From Lachnospiraceae bacterium UBA3802 (GTDB lineage Bacteria; Bacillota; Clostridia; Lachnospirales; Lachnospiraceae): a stretch of DNA of 23,825 nucleotides. This document shows positions 15,115-23,237 of this stretch, one piece after another. The translations under genes were made by a program, and so were the position numbers. The notes below the pieces were generated by a model, which saw nothing but the letters and a program-made list of their open reading frames with translations, ran no database searches and was not told where the DNA came from. Position 1 is the first letter of the stretch. Every line of letters starts with the position of its first letter. Location: positions 1-23,825 of the forward strand of contig DFEM01000018.1 of the NCBI GenBank assembly GCA_002369155.1, given 5' to 3'.

Positions 15115-15165
15115 AGGCGTACGTTTTGAGTTTCGAAATCACTGTGCAAACAGTGATTTTTTTTT
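15071..15165 (+). promoter_or_regulatory. Candidate transcription attenuator: antiterminator versus terminator
   Basis: TTTGCAC (15071-15077) is complementary to GTGCAAA (15144-15150), and GATTTTG (15079-15085) pairs with CGAAATC (15134-15140) with one G-U. Together they form a 14-bp antiterminator interrupted only by a 1x3 internal loop. It takes the whole 5' arm and the loop of the terminator at 15136-15159, so the two structures exclude each other. The 5' strand lies inside the leader ORF, so a ribosome there would block it. A small hairpin (15091-15095 with 15119-15123) fits inside the antiterminator loop. The pairings are seen; regulation by translation is inferred. Confidence 0.65.
15136..15165 (+). 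terminator. Intrinsic terminator ahead of the ABC exporter operon
   Basis: AAATCACTG (15136-15144), loop TGCAAA, perfect complement (15151-15159), and an uninterrupted run of nine Ts (15157-15165). It stands between the leader ORF and the exporter start codon, 18 bases before it, and would switch off the operon unless disrupted. Confidence 0.92.
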
Positions 15166-15183
15166 ACCTGAATTGGAGGCGAC

Positions 15184-17520
15184 ATGAAAGACAACAAATT
15201 AACCCCAAACATTATTAACAAGATTAAAAACTACAAAATTTCGGAAAAAGACGTACTGTCAGTCTGCCCTGTTGATATTTCGGCGGAAGGTGAATATATC
15301 CTCGGATATGTTTTCTTAACAAAGCAGTATCTGGGTGTTTGCGAAAGCAAGGTTCCCGAAAACTATACACACTATTTCCGCGGTACCAAAGTCCATACCA
15401 AAAAAGAAGAGGAAGATTTTGCGGAATATGAAATAAAGCTTTTCGATCTTTCAAAAATTGAGCATGTGAATGTGGAACGTGCAATAGGAACCGCATGTCT
15501 TACAGCGGAATACGACACGGAAAAAACCAGAATAGCATCACTCAGCAATACATATCTGGAACAGATCAACAACTTTGTTCGTCAGTTAAATAATATTAAA
15601 AACGGCAAAGATTTGGATGACGACATTCCTCAAAACGAAAACGAAGAGGAAAATGAGGAAGATCTTTACTGTCCCATATGCGGGACAATGTATCCTGATG
15701 CAAAAAAGAAGGTATGTCCCAAATGTACCAATAAGGGAACCATATTTTTCAGAGTCCTCAGATACTTTTTTAAATATAAATTCCAGATTGCAATACTTTT
15801 TTCAACCTATGCAATATTTGCAGCAGTCGGAATAGCTTGGCCGTATTTAAGCGGAACGGTTCTTTTTGATTATATTCTCGAAAAGAATCCGGATTTTCTC
15901 GACAGATTCGGACTCGGCGGAAAATTTGTACTTGCCCTCGGGCTGCTTGCCATTGTTATGGTAGGATGCAGACTCATTACGGCATTGACAGATACGATTC
16001 AGATGGCACTTATGGCTAAAATTGCAACATCAACCGTAAGAGACATTAAATCTGATGTATTCGCGGCAATGAGCCGTCTGTCGCTTAATTTCTTTACAAG
16101 CAAACAAACCGGCGGACTGATGACAAGGGTAATAAATGATTCCAACAGAGTTACGGAATTCTTCATCGACGGAATTCCTTCCGTTCTGATCCAGGGTACA
16201 ACGATCATTATTACGTTTATAGTAATGTACCGTCTTAATTGGCAGATGGCTTTGATTGCATGCATTTTGCTCCCACTTCTCGTATTTATGACCGTAAAAC
16301 TTCGTCCCGGTCTCTGGTCCTTGTCAGGCAAGAGACACCGTGCGGAGAAAGCGGTTTCAAGCAAGGCAAACGATAACCTTACGGGTGCGAGAGTAGTAAA
16401 GGCATTCGGACAGGAAGATGCGGAACTTGAGAGATTTGTTCGTCCGAACAACAATTTAAAAGATGCCGAAATCAACATTGTAAAACTTAAAAACAGATTC
16501 ACGATTCTCTACAGTCTTGTGCAGGAAGTATCAAGCATCTGGATCTGGATTATCGGTGTTTTCTTTGTACTTAAAACGAAATCAATCGACCTCGGTGTGC
16601 TGCTTACCTTTGTCGGTTATGTGGCACAGCTTAACGGACCGATGAACTTCTTTTCAAGAGTTTTCCGTATGTGGACCGAGAGCATAAATGCTGCACAAAG
16701 ATTATTTGAAATCATCGATTCCATTCCCGAGATTGCAGAGAAAGAAAATCCCGTAAGGCTCATAAAACCAAGGGGAGAAATCGAACTTGAAAATGTAACT
16801 TTCGGATATAACGTAAGCAAGAATGTATTAAAAGGGATCAATTTAAAGGTCAAAGAAGGTGAAGTGCTTGGAATCGTTGGACGATCCGGAGCCGGAAAAT
16901 CCACACTCGTCAACCTCATCTCAAGACTTTATGACGTTAAGGAAGGCTCCATAAAAATCGACGGAACTGATGTAAAAGATTTGGCTTTATCGGATCTAAG
17001 AAAAAATGTTGCGATGGTTTCGCAGGATACTTATATCTTTATGGGATCCGTGGCAAAAAACATCGCTTACGGAAATGAAGGAGCGTCAAGAGAAGAGATT
17101 ATAAAAGCTGCAAAACTGGCAAGCGCACATGAATTTATTTCAAAAATGCCCGACGGATACGACACGATAATCGGCGCTTCGGGAAAGGATTTATCAGGCG
17201 GCGAAAGACAAAGAATTTCAATCGCTAGAGCCATACTGGCCAATCCGAAAATCCTCATTCTTGATGAAGCTACCGCGAGTGTTGATACGGAGACTGAAAA
17301 AGCAATTCAGAATTCGCTTAAATACCTCGTAAAGGGAAGAACCACCCTTTCGATTGCTCACAGACTTTCAACACTTCGTGATGCGGACAGACTGATAGTT
17401 ATAGACGACGGAAGAATCGTCGAAGAAGGCACACATGACGAACTCGAAAAAATCGAAGACGGAATCTTCCATAAACTTAATGAATTACAGAACAAATCGC
17501 TTTCGGTAAGCAATTTCTGA
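15184..17520 (+). CDS. ABC exporter (membrane domain plus ATPase) with extra N-terminal domain and zinc ribbon
   Basis: Type IV ABC exporter half-transporter of 778 aa, about 200 residues longer than usual. Residues 1 to about 140 are a beta-rich, PH-like region (ISAEGEYILGYVFLTKQYLG). An acidic linker and a CPIC-x11-CPKC zinc ribbon (Cys163, 166, 178, 181) follow, then six membrane helices (about 190-510). The ATPase domain has Walker A GRSGAGKST (566-574), signature LSGGERQR (670-677), Walker B with catalytic Glu695, and switch His726; all consensus. A TTGGAGGCG ribosome site precedes the ATG. It is the first gene of a three-gene operon with a DUF1854 gene and a second exporter, probably its heterodimer partner. 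Substrate is unknown; drug or peptide export is inferred from the attenuator context. Confidence 0.9.
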   Translation: MKDNKLTPNIINKIKNYKISEKDVLSVCPVDISAEGEYILGYVFLTKQYLGVCESKVPENYTHYFRGTKVHTKKEEEDFAEYEIKLFDLSKIEHVNVERAIGTACLTAEYDTEKTRIASLSNTYLEQINNFVRQLNNIKNGKDLDDDIPQNENEEENEEDLYCPICGTMYPDAKKKVCPKCTNKGTIFFRVLRYFFKYKFQIAILFSTYAIFAAVGIAWPYLSGTVLFDYILEKNPDFLDRFGLGGKFVLALGLLAIVMVGCRLITALTDTIQMALMAKIATSTVRDIKSDVFAAMSRLSLNFFTSKQTGGLMTRVINDSNRVTEFFIDGIPSVLIQGTTIIITFIVMYRLNWQMALIACILLPLLVFMTVKLRPGLWSLSGKRHRAEKAVSSKANDNLTGARVVKAFGQEDAELERFVRPNNNLKDAEINIVKLKNRFTILYSLVQEVSSIWIWIIGVFFVLKTKSIDLGVLLTFVGYVAQLNGPMNFFSRVFRMWTESINAAQRLFEIIDSIPEIAEKENPVRLIKPRGEIELENVTFGYNVSKNVLKGINLKVKEGEVLGIVGRSGAGKSTLVNLISRLYDVKEGSIKIDGTDVKDLALSDLRKNVAMVSQDTYIFMGSVAKNIAYGNEGASREEIIKAAKLASAHEFISKMPDGYDTIIGASGKDLSGGERQRISIARAILANPKILILDEATASVDTETEKAIQNSLKYLVKGRTTLSIAHRLSTLRDADRLIVIDDGRIVEEGTHDELEKIEDGIFHKLNELQNKSLSVSNF

Positions 17521-17556
17521 GGCGAAGACAAAAGAATTACAAGGCAGGAGGGAAAC

Positions 17557-18096
17557 ATGGCAGAAAACGATTCTTTAAACATTTATGAAAAAGAAGCCGA
17601 GGAAATGACGGCGTTAAAGAAGATTACCGCTGAAAACAAATTTGAAAGAACAAGCGGCGGATTTATTAATTTAACTTTTGAAGGCGTGACATATGAAAGG
17701 GTAAAAGTAGTAAGGCTTTTCCCTTTCACCGATGCCAATAAATTTATTTCGATAAGACAGAACAATGATAAAGCCAAAGAAATCGGCATTATAGAAGATT
17801 TGGATGAGTTGAACAAAGAGACTAAAGAAATGCTGGAAGAACAGCTTCGACTCAACTATTTTACGCCTGTAATCGAAAAAATTTACAACATCAAAGACGA
17901 GTACGGATATGCATATTTCCATGTAAAGACAGATAAGGGAGAATGCAAATTTGCGATAAACATGGCATCAAATGCAGTGACCAAATTATCCGATTCAAGA
18001 CTGATTATCGCGGACCTTGATGAGAACAGGTTTGAAATAAGAGATGTCAATGCGCTTACTCAAAAGGAACGAAGGAAACTGGATTTATTCCTGTAA
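17557..18096 (+). CDS. DUF1854-family protein
   Basis: Soluble 179-aa protein between the two exporter genes (gaps of 36 and 27 bases, AGGAGGG ribosome site). The body (VTYERVKVVRLFPFTDANKF, GIIEDLDELNKET, then the end NALTQKERRKLDLFL) resembles the DUF1854 family. From memory, in other bacteria that family also sits beside ABC exporters, including ones annotated as associated with cyanophycin metabolism. The function is not established. Its fixed place between the half-transporters suggests a cytoplasmic partner or regulator of the exporter. No catalytic motif is evident. Confidence 0.75.
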   Translation: MAENDSLNIYEKEAEEMTALKKITAENKFERTSGGFINLTFEGVTYERVKVVRLFPFTDANKFISIRQNNDKAKEIGIIEDLDELNKETKEMLEEQLRLNYFTPVIEKIYNIKDEYGYAYFHVKTDKGECKFAINMASNAVTKLSDSRLIIADLDENRFEIRDVNALTQKERRKLDLFL

Positions 18097-18123
18097 GGGA
18101 AGAAACAACGGAGAAAAGACGCA

Positions 18124-20289
18124 ATGATTTTATACTACAGCATACCGCATAAACTTGAAGAAATCATACCGTTTGAAGAAAACGAAAGAATTTATTATGC
18201 AGTTCCTTTCGACATAGACGATAAAGGAAACTGGATTAAAGATTCCTACCTGGTGGTCACCACCAAAAAGATTCACGTTTATGACGGCGAAAAAATAACA
18301 AATACAATAGAAATAAACAGATGTTCCAAAGCAAAAGCGGAGGCGAAAGTCGGCGGAGGAATTCTGGTTGTAACAACAGAAGGCGAAGATACCGTTGTCG
18401 TTCATTATTCGGCAAAGCATTTAAGCAGATATGCGTATATAGCCAGAGGTATAAACATTCTTATTTCGGGACGTTTCGAGGAAGTGGAAAGTTCGGAATA
18501 CGAAAAGATCTGCCCTAAATGCGGCAGAGCTATTCCCGGCACCAAGAACTGTCCGAAATGCTCAAAAGAAGGCGGCTTTATCAAAGACTTTTTAAAGATG
18601 GCAAAGCCCTACAAAAAGGATTTCTTTTATGTATTCTTTTTGATGGTTATGGCTGCGGTTACAACTCTTTTAAATCCCGAGATTCAAAAGCATCTGATTA
18701 ACGATGTGCTAAAAGGAAACGGCGGAATGAAGCAGGCATTGGTTTTGATTTTAATCATGTTTTCATTAAGCGTCGGAATTGTAATCGTCAATATTTTAAA
18801 AAGCAACGCATCAACAAGACTCGGTGCGAAGATATCGGCGGATTTAAGATATGCATTGTTTAAGAAATATCAGGAGCTGCCGCTTGCGTTTATTAACGAC
18901 CGTCGTCCGGGCGAGTTGTTAAACAGAATCACATCGGACACAACCTATGTAAGAGAATTTATGGAAGACGTTTTCTGTAACCTTTTTGCGGTATTGTTCA
19001 TCTTCATCTGGGATGTACTTTTCATGATGATTCTGAATATCAAACTGGCTCTTCTTACTTTCATCTTTGTTCCGATAGTCGTAGTAATGATTCTTGCTTT
19101 CAGGAGAACCGTATCGAGAATATTCCATTTGCAGTGGAGAAAACTTGATGATGTATCGAGTGATTTGCAGGATGTAATATCGGGAATGAGAGTAGTCAAA
19201 ACATACGGAAGAGAGGCAGCGGAATCCGCGAGATTCAAGGCTCTTTCCGATGATTTTTCTGAAACGCAAAGAAGAAACGAAACATTCTGGGCGATATTTA
19301 ATCCGATCATTGCATTCTTCATGGGAATGGGCTCGGTAATAGTCGTATACTTCGGCGGTCTTGATGTATTCTCAGATAAAATGTCTGCAGGCGAATTGTA
19401 TCAGTTCATCACTTATACTCTTCTTTTGTTCCAGTACATCAACTGGATGAGCTGGCTTCCGAGAGAATTGTCCCAGTTAACGAGCAGTCTCGAACGAATT
19501 AACGATATTCTTCAGCAGGATGTTAACGCCAAGGATGAAAAAGATTTAACGGACATCGACATAAAAGGCGAGATCAAATTCGACCATGCAACGTTCGGAT
19601 ACAAATCATATCAGCCAGTACTCGAAGACATCAATGCGGTGATTAAACCCGGAGAAATGATTGGAATTGTCGGAGCTTCCGGAACAGGAAAGTCCACACT
19701 CATAAATCTTTTGATGGGTCTTTACGAAATAGATGACGGAAATCTTTTAATTGACGGAATTGATATAAGAAATATAAACAGAAAATCATATCATTCACAG
19801 CTTGGTGTGGTTTTACAGGAAACATTTCTTTTCTCGGGTACGATTATCGATAATATCAGATTTTCCAAACCCGAGGCGACCTATGAAGAAATAGTCAGAG
19901 CTGCCAAAACCGCCAATGCACATGATTTTATCTGCAATACACCTGACGGATACAATACGTATGTCGGCGAAAAAGGATATTCATTATCGGGCGGCGAAAG
20001 ACAGAGGATTGCGATTGCAAGAGCCATTCTTACCAATCCCAAATTCCTTATTCTGGATGAGGCTACTGCCAGTCTTGATACGGAAAGCGAATACATGATT
20101 CAAAAAGCACTTGAGAGACTTACCGAAGGAAAGACGACGTTTGCCATAGCACACAGATTGTCTACTTTAAAAAAGGCCAACAGAATCATGGTTATCGACG
20201 GACATAATATTGCCGAAATCGGAACCCATGAAAATCTTTTGGAAAACAAAGGAATTTACTACAATCTTTACAAGGCACAAATCGGATAA
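18124..20289 (+). CDS. Second ABC exporter with extra N-terminal domain and zinc ribbon
   Basis: Half-transporter of 721 aa with the same plan as its partner at 15184. A PH-like beta-rich N-terminus covers residues 1 to about 120 (DSYLVVTTKKIHVYDGEKIT), followed by a CPKC-x9-CPKC zinc ribbon (Cys130, 133, 143, 146), six membrane helices (about 155-450) and the ATPase domain. In the latter are Walker A GASGTGKST (517-525), signature LSGGERQR (621-628), Walker B with Glu646, and His677. Both ATP sites of a heterodimer would look competent, unlike many heterodimeric drug exporters with one degenerate site. GGAG lies about 10 bases before the ATG. It is the last gene of the operon, with a strong terminator after it. 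Confidence 0.9.
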   Translation: MILYYSIPHKLEEIIPFEENERIYYAVPFDIDDKGNWIKDSYLVVTTKKIHVYDGEKITNTIEINRCSKAKAEAKVGGGILVVTTEGEDTVVVHYSAKHLSRYAYIARGINILISGRFEEVESSEYEKICPKCGRAIPGTKNCPKCSKEGGFIKDFLKMAKPYKKDFFYVFFLMVMAAVTTLLNPEIQKHLINDVLKGNGGMKQALVLILIMFSLSVGIVIVNILKSNASTRLGAKISADLRYALFKKYQELPLAFINDRRPGELLNRITSDTTYVREFMEDVFCNLFAVLFIFIWDVLFMMILNIKLALLTFIFVPIVVVMILAFRRTVSRIFHLQWRKLDDVSSDLQDVISGMRVVKTYGREAAESARFKALSDDFSETQRRNETFWAIFNPIIAFFMGMGSVIVVYFGGLDVFSDKMSAGELYQFITYTLLLFQYINWMSWLPRELSQLTSSLERINDILQQDVNAKDEKDLTDIDIKGEIKFDHATFGYKSYQPVLEDINAVIKPGEMIGIVGASGTGKSTLINLLMGLYEIDDGNLLIDGIDIRNINRKSYHSQLGVVLQETFLFSGTIIDNIRFSKPEATYEEIVRAAKTANAHDFICNTPDGYNTYVGEKGYSLSGGERQRIAIARAILTNPKFLILDEATASLDTESEYMIQKALERLTEGKTTFAIAHRLSTLKKANRIMVIDGHNIAEIGTHENLLENKGIYYNLYKAQIG

Positions 20290-20328
20290 TCATTGGTCAA
20301 TTATTTTATAGAAAGATTTTTGAATTAA

Positions 20329-20376
20329 AAAACCCGGATTTATGGAGGACTTCCAGCATCCGGGTTTTGTTTTTTA
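20329..20376 (+). terminator. Intrinsic terminator of the ABC-DUF1854-ABC operon
   Basis: AAAACCCGGAT (20329-20339) pairs with ATCCGGGTTTT (20358-20368), 11 bp, with a small inner stem (TGGA/TCCA) in the loop; GTTTTTTT follows. Confidence 0.92.
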
Positions 20377-20405
20377 AAACAGAAATTATTTGTTACTTTA
20401 CAAAG

Positions 20406-20969
20406 TCAGGATTTCTTCACCGAATATCCGAACTTCCCGATGTACTTGCCAAGACCGTAATATTCACCGTGTGAATATGCAACGAGCTTGGAGGAATTAA
20501 GTTCGAACTTGCCGTTTTCGTTCATATATTTATCATCGACTGTTACACCTACGACTTCGGCAATGAACATATCGTGACTTCCGAGTTCTTTTATCTCTTT
20601 TACCTTACATGCAAGGTTTAAAGGAGACTCTGCTATGGCGGGAGCACTCACTCCTTCTATATTTACGGGAGTCAGTTTCATCTCTTTGAATTTATCGATA
20701 TCTCTTCCGGATTTTACGCCGCAGTAGTCGGTGGCAAAAGTCAGATCTTCGGTTACGAGATTGATAACAAATTCACCCGAATTTTTAATGATATCGTGTG
20801 AATAGCGTTCTTTTCTTACGGAAATCGATACCATAACGGGATCCGAACATATCGTTCCTGCCCATGCAACCGTAATTATATTCGGCTTCTTTCCTTCTTC
20901 TTTGCAGCTTATCATTACTGCAGGAACGGGATAAAGCATGTTTCCGGGTTTCCAACTTATCTTTGACAT
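20406..20969 (-). CDS. Flavin reductase-family (FMN-binding split barrel) protein
   Basis: About 187-aa cytoplasmic flavoprotein. Its sequence resembles the flavin-reductase-like split-barrel family: NMLYPVPAVMISCK near the start, NIITVAWAGTICSDPVMVSI (about residues 30-49, FMN-binding region) and GEFVINLVTEDL. Such proteins bind FMN and reduce flavins or other acceptors with NAD(P)H; the exact reaction here is unknown. The ATG at 20967-20969 is chosen because AAAAAGGAG lies just before it; in-frame sequence upstream is hydrophobic, contains no ribosome site and is not part of the protein. The gene is divergent from the lipoprotein gene and stands alone. Confidence 0.88.
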   Translation of the reverse strand: MSKISWKPGNMLYPVPAVMISCKEEGKKPNIITVAWAGTICSDPVMVSISVRKERYSHDIIKNSGEFVINLVTEDLTFATDYCGVKSGRDIDKFKEMKLTPVNIEGVSAPAIAESPLNLACKVKEIKELGSHDMFIAEVVGVTVDDKYMNENGKFELNSSKLVAYSHGEYYGLGKYIGKFGYSVKKS

Positions 20970-21000
20970 ACATGACTCCTTTTTGTTTATTTCATAGAAC

Positions 21001-21029
21001 AGTTTATAAATTTTAGAGGCGTTATTCAA
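21001..21029 (-). promoter_or_regulatory. Candidate promoter of the flavin reductase gene
   Basis: On the minus strand, TTGAAT (21029-21024), 17 bases and TAAACT (21006-21001). The match is moderate only. Confidence 0.4.
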
Positions 21030-21037
21030 GTACAATT

Positions 21038-21065
21038 TTGTTATCACCGGCAAGAGGTGTATAAT
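21038..21065 (+). promoter_or_regulatory. Promoter of the lipoprotein-nth unit
   Basis: TTGTTA (21038-21043), a 16-base spacer and a perfect TATAAT (21060-21065). It lies back to back with the flavin reductase promoter. Confidence 0.6.
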
Positions 21066-21140
21066 AAAAAAGATTTTTATCCATAAAATCATATTTTAAA
21101 TTCGTATAGGATTTATAAAAAGATTCGGAGGATTTGAAAA

Positions 21141-21635
21141 ATGAAAAAAATTGTTACAATATTAAGTGTATTAATGGTAATGCTTTCTTTTGCGGGATGC
21201 ACCGCTCCCATGTCAAAGGAAGCCGCGATAAATGAATTAAAGCAGAAAAATACAACGATGTTTACCGCAAGTAATATATATGGAGGAATGGCTCCCGACG
21301 GGGATTATCTTCATTCGACAAGTTACGAGATTATGTATGACGGTACGGTTAACATTAAGTATTCCTTTTCTGTATCAGGGGATACATATGTCAGCACGAC
21401 AATAAGCGATGATGATTACGCAGAGATTTATTTCAGATCCGTAAAAGCGGCAAAAGAAAATGATTTCGAGAATTATTATATCGACGGATTTGACGGCGGA
21501 ATCTGGACAATTACATTTTATGATCCCGATACTTCAAACCCGACACAATTGTTGAGCGGAGCTGTCGCAAGAGGAAACGAAACACTGGATACATATTTTT
21601 CGATTTTGAAAAAATTATCCGACCAGGCTCAATAA
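21141..21635 (+). CDS. Unknown small lipoprotein
   Basis: A 164-aa secreted protein with a clear lipoprotein signal (MKKIVTILSVLMVMLSFAG, then Cys20), so it is anchored to the outer face of the cell membrane. The mature part is acidic and rich in Tyr, Asp and Thr with no recognised domain (DGTVNIKYSFSVSGDTYVST in the middle). CGGAGG is 8-13 bases upstream of the ATG. It is followed after 22 bases by nth on the same strand; this is probably co-transcription without functional link. Confidence 0.8.
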   Translation: MKKIVTILSVLMVMLSFAGCTAPMSKEAAINELKQKNTTMFTASNIYGGMAPDGDYLHSTSYEIMYDGTVNIKYSFSVSGDTYVSTTISDDDYAEIYFRSVKAAKENDFENYYIDGFDGGIWTITFYDPDTSNPTQLLSGAVARGNETLDTYFSILKKLSDQAQ

Positions 21636-21657
21636 ACCAAGAAAAAAATATAAAAGA

Positions 21658-22308
21658 ATGAATCAAAAAGAACGAACAGAAAAAATAATAGAAGCATTGG
21701 ACAAAGAATACGGAACGGATTATATCTGTTATCTTGAGCATAAAAACGCACTTGAACTTTTGATAGCAACGATTCTTTCCGCACAGTGTACCGATGCGAG
21801 AGTCAATACCGTAACGCCGATATTATTCAAAAAGTATAAGAACGCCAAAGCGTTTGCCGAAGCGGATTTGGTGGAACTTGAGGAAATTATCCATCCCCTC
21901 GGGTTTTACCATGCAAAGGCTGTAAATATCATCGGATGCTGCAAGAAACTCTGCGAAGAATACGGTGGGGAAGTGCCTTCCGAAATAGAGGATTTAACAA
22001 GTCTTCCCGGAGTAGGCCGAAAAACCGCCAATGTGATTCGAGGCAACATCTATCACATCCCAAGCATCGTCGTTGACACACATGTCGGACGAATCAGCAG
22101 AAAGCTTGGCATTACCAAAAAAGAAGATCCCAAAGACGTCGAGTTTGACTTAATGAAAAAAATTCCAAGGGATCACTGGATCCTCTGGAACATTCATCTT
22201 ATTACTTTGGGCCGGACAATCTGCAAAGCACCGACTCCCAAATGCGAGAATTGCTTCCTTCGCGAATACTGCCCGACAGGAAGCAAGAATCTTAACCGGG
22301 GAAACTAA
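21658..22308 (+). CDS. nth: Endonuclease III (DNA glycosylase/AP lyase)
   Basis: Base-excision repair enzyme that removes oxidised pyrimidines and cuts at the abasic site. Its 216 aa are close to the 211 of E. coli Nth. The helix-hairpin-helix LPGVGRKTANVI carries the catalytic Lys122, the catalytic Asp140 is in VDTHVGR, and the iron-sulphur cluster ligands follow the pattern C-x6-C-x2-C-x5-C (Cys189, 196, 199, 205). No Shine-Dalgarno sequence is visible before the ATG; translation may depend on coupling to the lipoprotein gene 22 bases upstream. Its end overlaps the convergent gene by 4 bases. Confidence 0.95.
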   Translation: MNQKERTEKIIEALDKEYGTDYICYLEHKNALELLIATILSAQCTDARVNTVTPILFKKYKNAKAFAEADLVELEEIIHPLGFYHAKAVNIIGCCKKLCEEYGGEVPSEIEDLTSLPGVGRKTANVIRGNIYHIPSIVVDTHVGRISRKLGITKKEDPKDVEFDLMKKIPRDHWILWNIHLITLGRTICKAPTPKCENCFLREYCPTGSKNLNRGN

Positions 22309-22985
22309 TCAAGAATTTCGAGAATGCTTTTTTCTTTATCTTCGCTGCTTGGAGTTATATCGTGAAGATAGTTGAGAATGGGGCCTTTGGTGAGGCCTGT
22401 TAACAAAGATGCGGAGGAGGAGAGATAATTGATTTTGGAATAATCTTCTTCCTCCAAATAGATAGATGATAAAAGCTTGTATGTACTGATGGCGTCGGAT
22501 CCGGAGGAAACGGCAAATTCGAGCATGTTTTTGGCGGTTTCCTTATCGCCTGAAGCCATAAAGTATTCACCCATGGATTGAAGGGTTCTGATTAAAAGGA
22601 CGAAGTTTTGGTCGTACAAAGTCAGTTCGGGAAGGTTGGCTGCCCCGTAGGTTAACTTTAAATCCGTGTTTGAGATGTTTGAGAAATTGACGATTTTGCT
22701 GTCTTTTAAATGTTTGAATGCCGTCAGTGCGTCTGAAAAGGCCTTGGGTGCATTCTCGTCGGCTTCTATAAATTCGCCTTTGTCATTGAGGAAAGGCATG
22801 TATATTTCTTCGGGAATTACAATGTAATGAAGGTCATCGAGGGGAACTTTTCTTGTGTTGTCCGCCTCGGCTTCTCTTGCCCAAAATGCTTTTTCGGCTT
22901 TTTCACCCTTTTTATTGCTTTTTTTGATTTCGTATGCAAGCCAGATGCAAAAGACAACCACGCTTGCAAAAACGGGAAATATCAT
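22305..22985 (-). CDS. Unknown membrane-anchored protein, possibly TPR-like
   Basis: A 226-aa protein with an N-terminal membrane helix (about residues 2-18) followed by a lysine/glutamate-rich stretch (KKSNKKGEKAEKAFWAREAE). A cytoplasmic or extracellular domain with alpha-helical character follows. Residues about 130-210 (MGEYFMASGDKETAKNMLEF, YKLLSSIYLEEEDYSK) have the rhythm of tetratricopeptide helices, which suggests a scaffold or interaction role. GAAAGGA lies 7 bases before the ATG. No homologue can be named. It overlaps nth tail to tail, with no terminator between. Confidence 0.7.
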   Translation of the reverse strand: MIFPVFASVVVFCIWLAYEIKKSNKKGEKAEKAFWAREAEADNTRKVPLDDLHYIVIPEEIYMPFLNDKGEFIEADENAPKAFSDALTAFKHLKDSKIVNFSNISNTDLKLTYGAANLPELTLYDQNFVLLIRTLQSMGEYFMASGDKETAKNMLEFAVSSGSDAISTYKLLSSIYLEEEDYSKINYLSSSASLLTGLTKGPILNYLHDITPSSEDKEKSILEILD

Positions 22986-23026
22986 TTATAATTCCTTTCG
23001 TACACATATTGAGAGGTGCACTTATT

Positions 23027-23131
23027 ATGATGAATTTACACACAAAAAAGTCCAAGACCATCATAGCGATAGTCGCCATTGTGCTTTGCATCGCGATGGT
23101 TGCTCCGTTTTTGGTATCTTGGTTAACCTAA
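23027..23131 (+). CDS. 34-aa single-helix membrane peptide
   Basis: A tiny protein starting MMNLHTKKSKT, then one hydrophobic helix (about residues 11-32) and a short end. GAGAGGTG lies 9-16 bases upstream of the first ATG; the second ATG, in frame three bases later, is an alternative start. A basic N-terminus followed by a helix gives a normal inside-anchor topology. It is divergent from the membrane-anchored gene at 22985. The coding nature is inferred from ribosome site, topology and position; function is unknown. Confidence 0.6.
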   Translation: MMNLHTKKSKTIIAIVAIVLCIAMVAPFLVSWLT

Positions 23132-23237
23132 GAAATGGTGATATTCCAACATGCCGGTCGTGTGCTTCGCATGCAAAGAGTTTCGTACGTAAAGTATAAG
23201 TTAAATATCTGAAAAAAGCAACAAACCGGTGAAAGCG

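Noticed and set aside
14929..15183. A protein-independent riboswitch in front of the exporter
   Set aside because: No known aptamer consensus was seen, and the well-translated ORF with pairing inside it favours translation-controlled attenuation.
15999..16502. 167-codon minus-strand frame inside the first exporter
   Set aside because: It is a shadow of the exporter membrane domain with no ribosome site or domain.
20970..21092. Longer flavin reductase starting near 21092
   Set aside because: The extra 41 residues cross the likely promoter and the good ribosome site directly before 20969.
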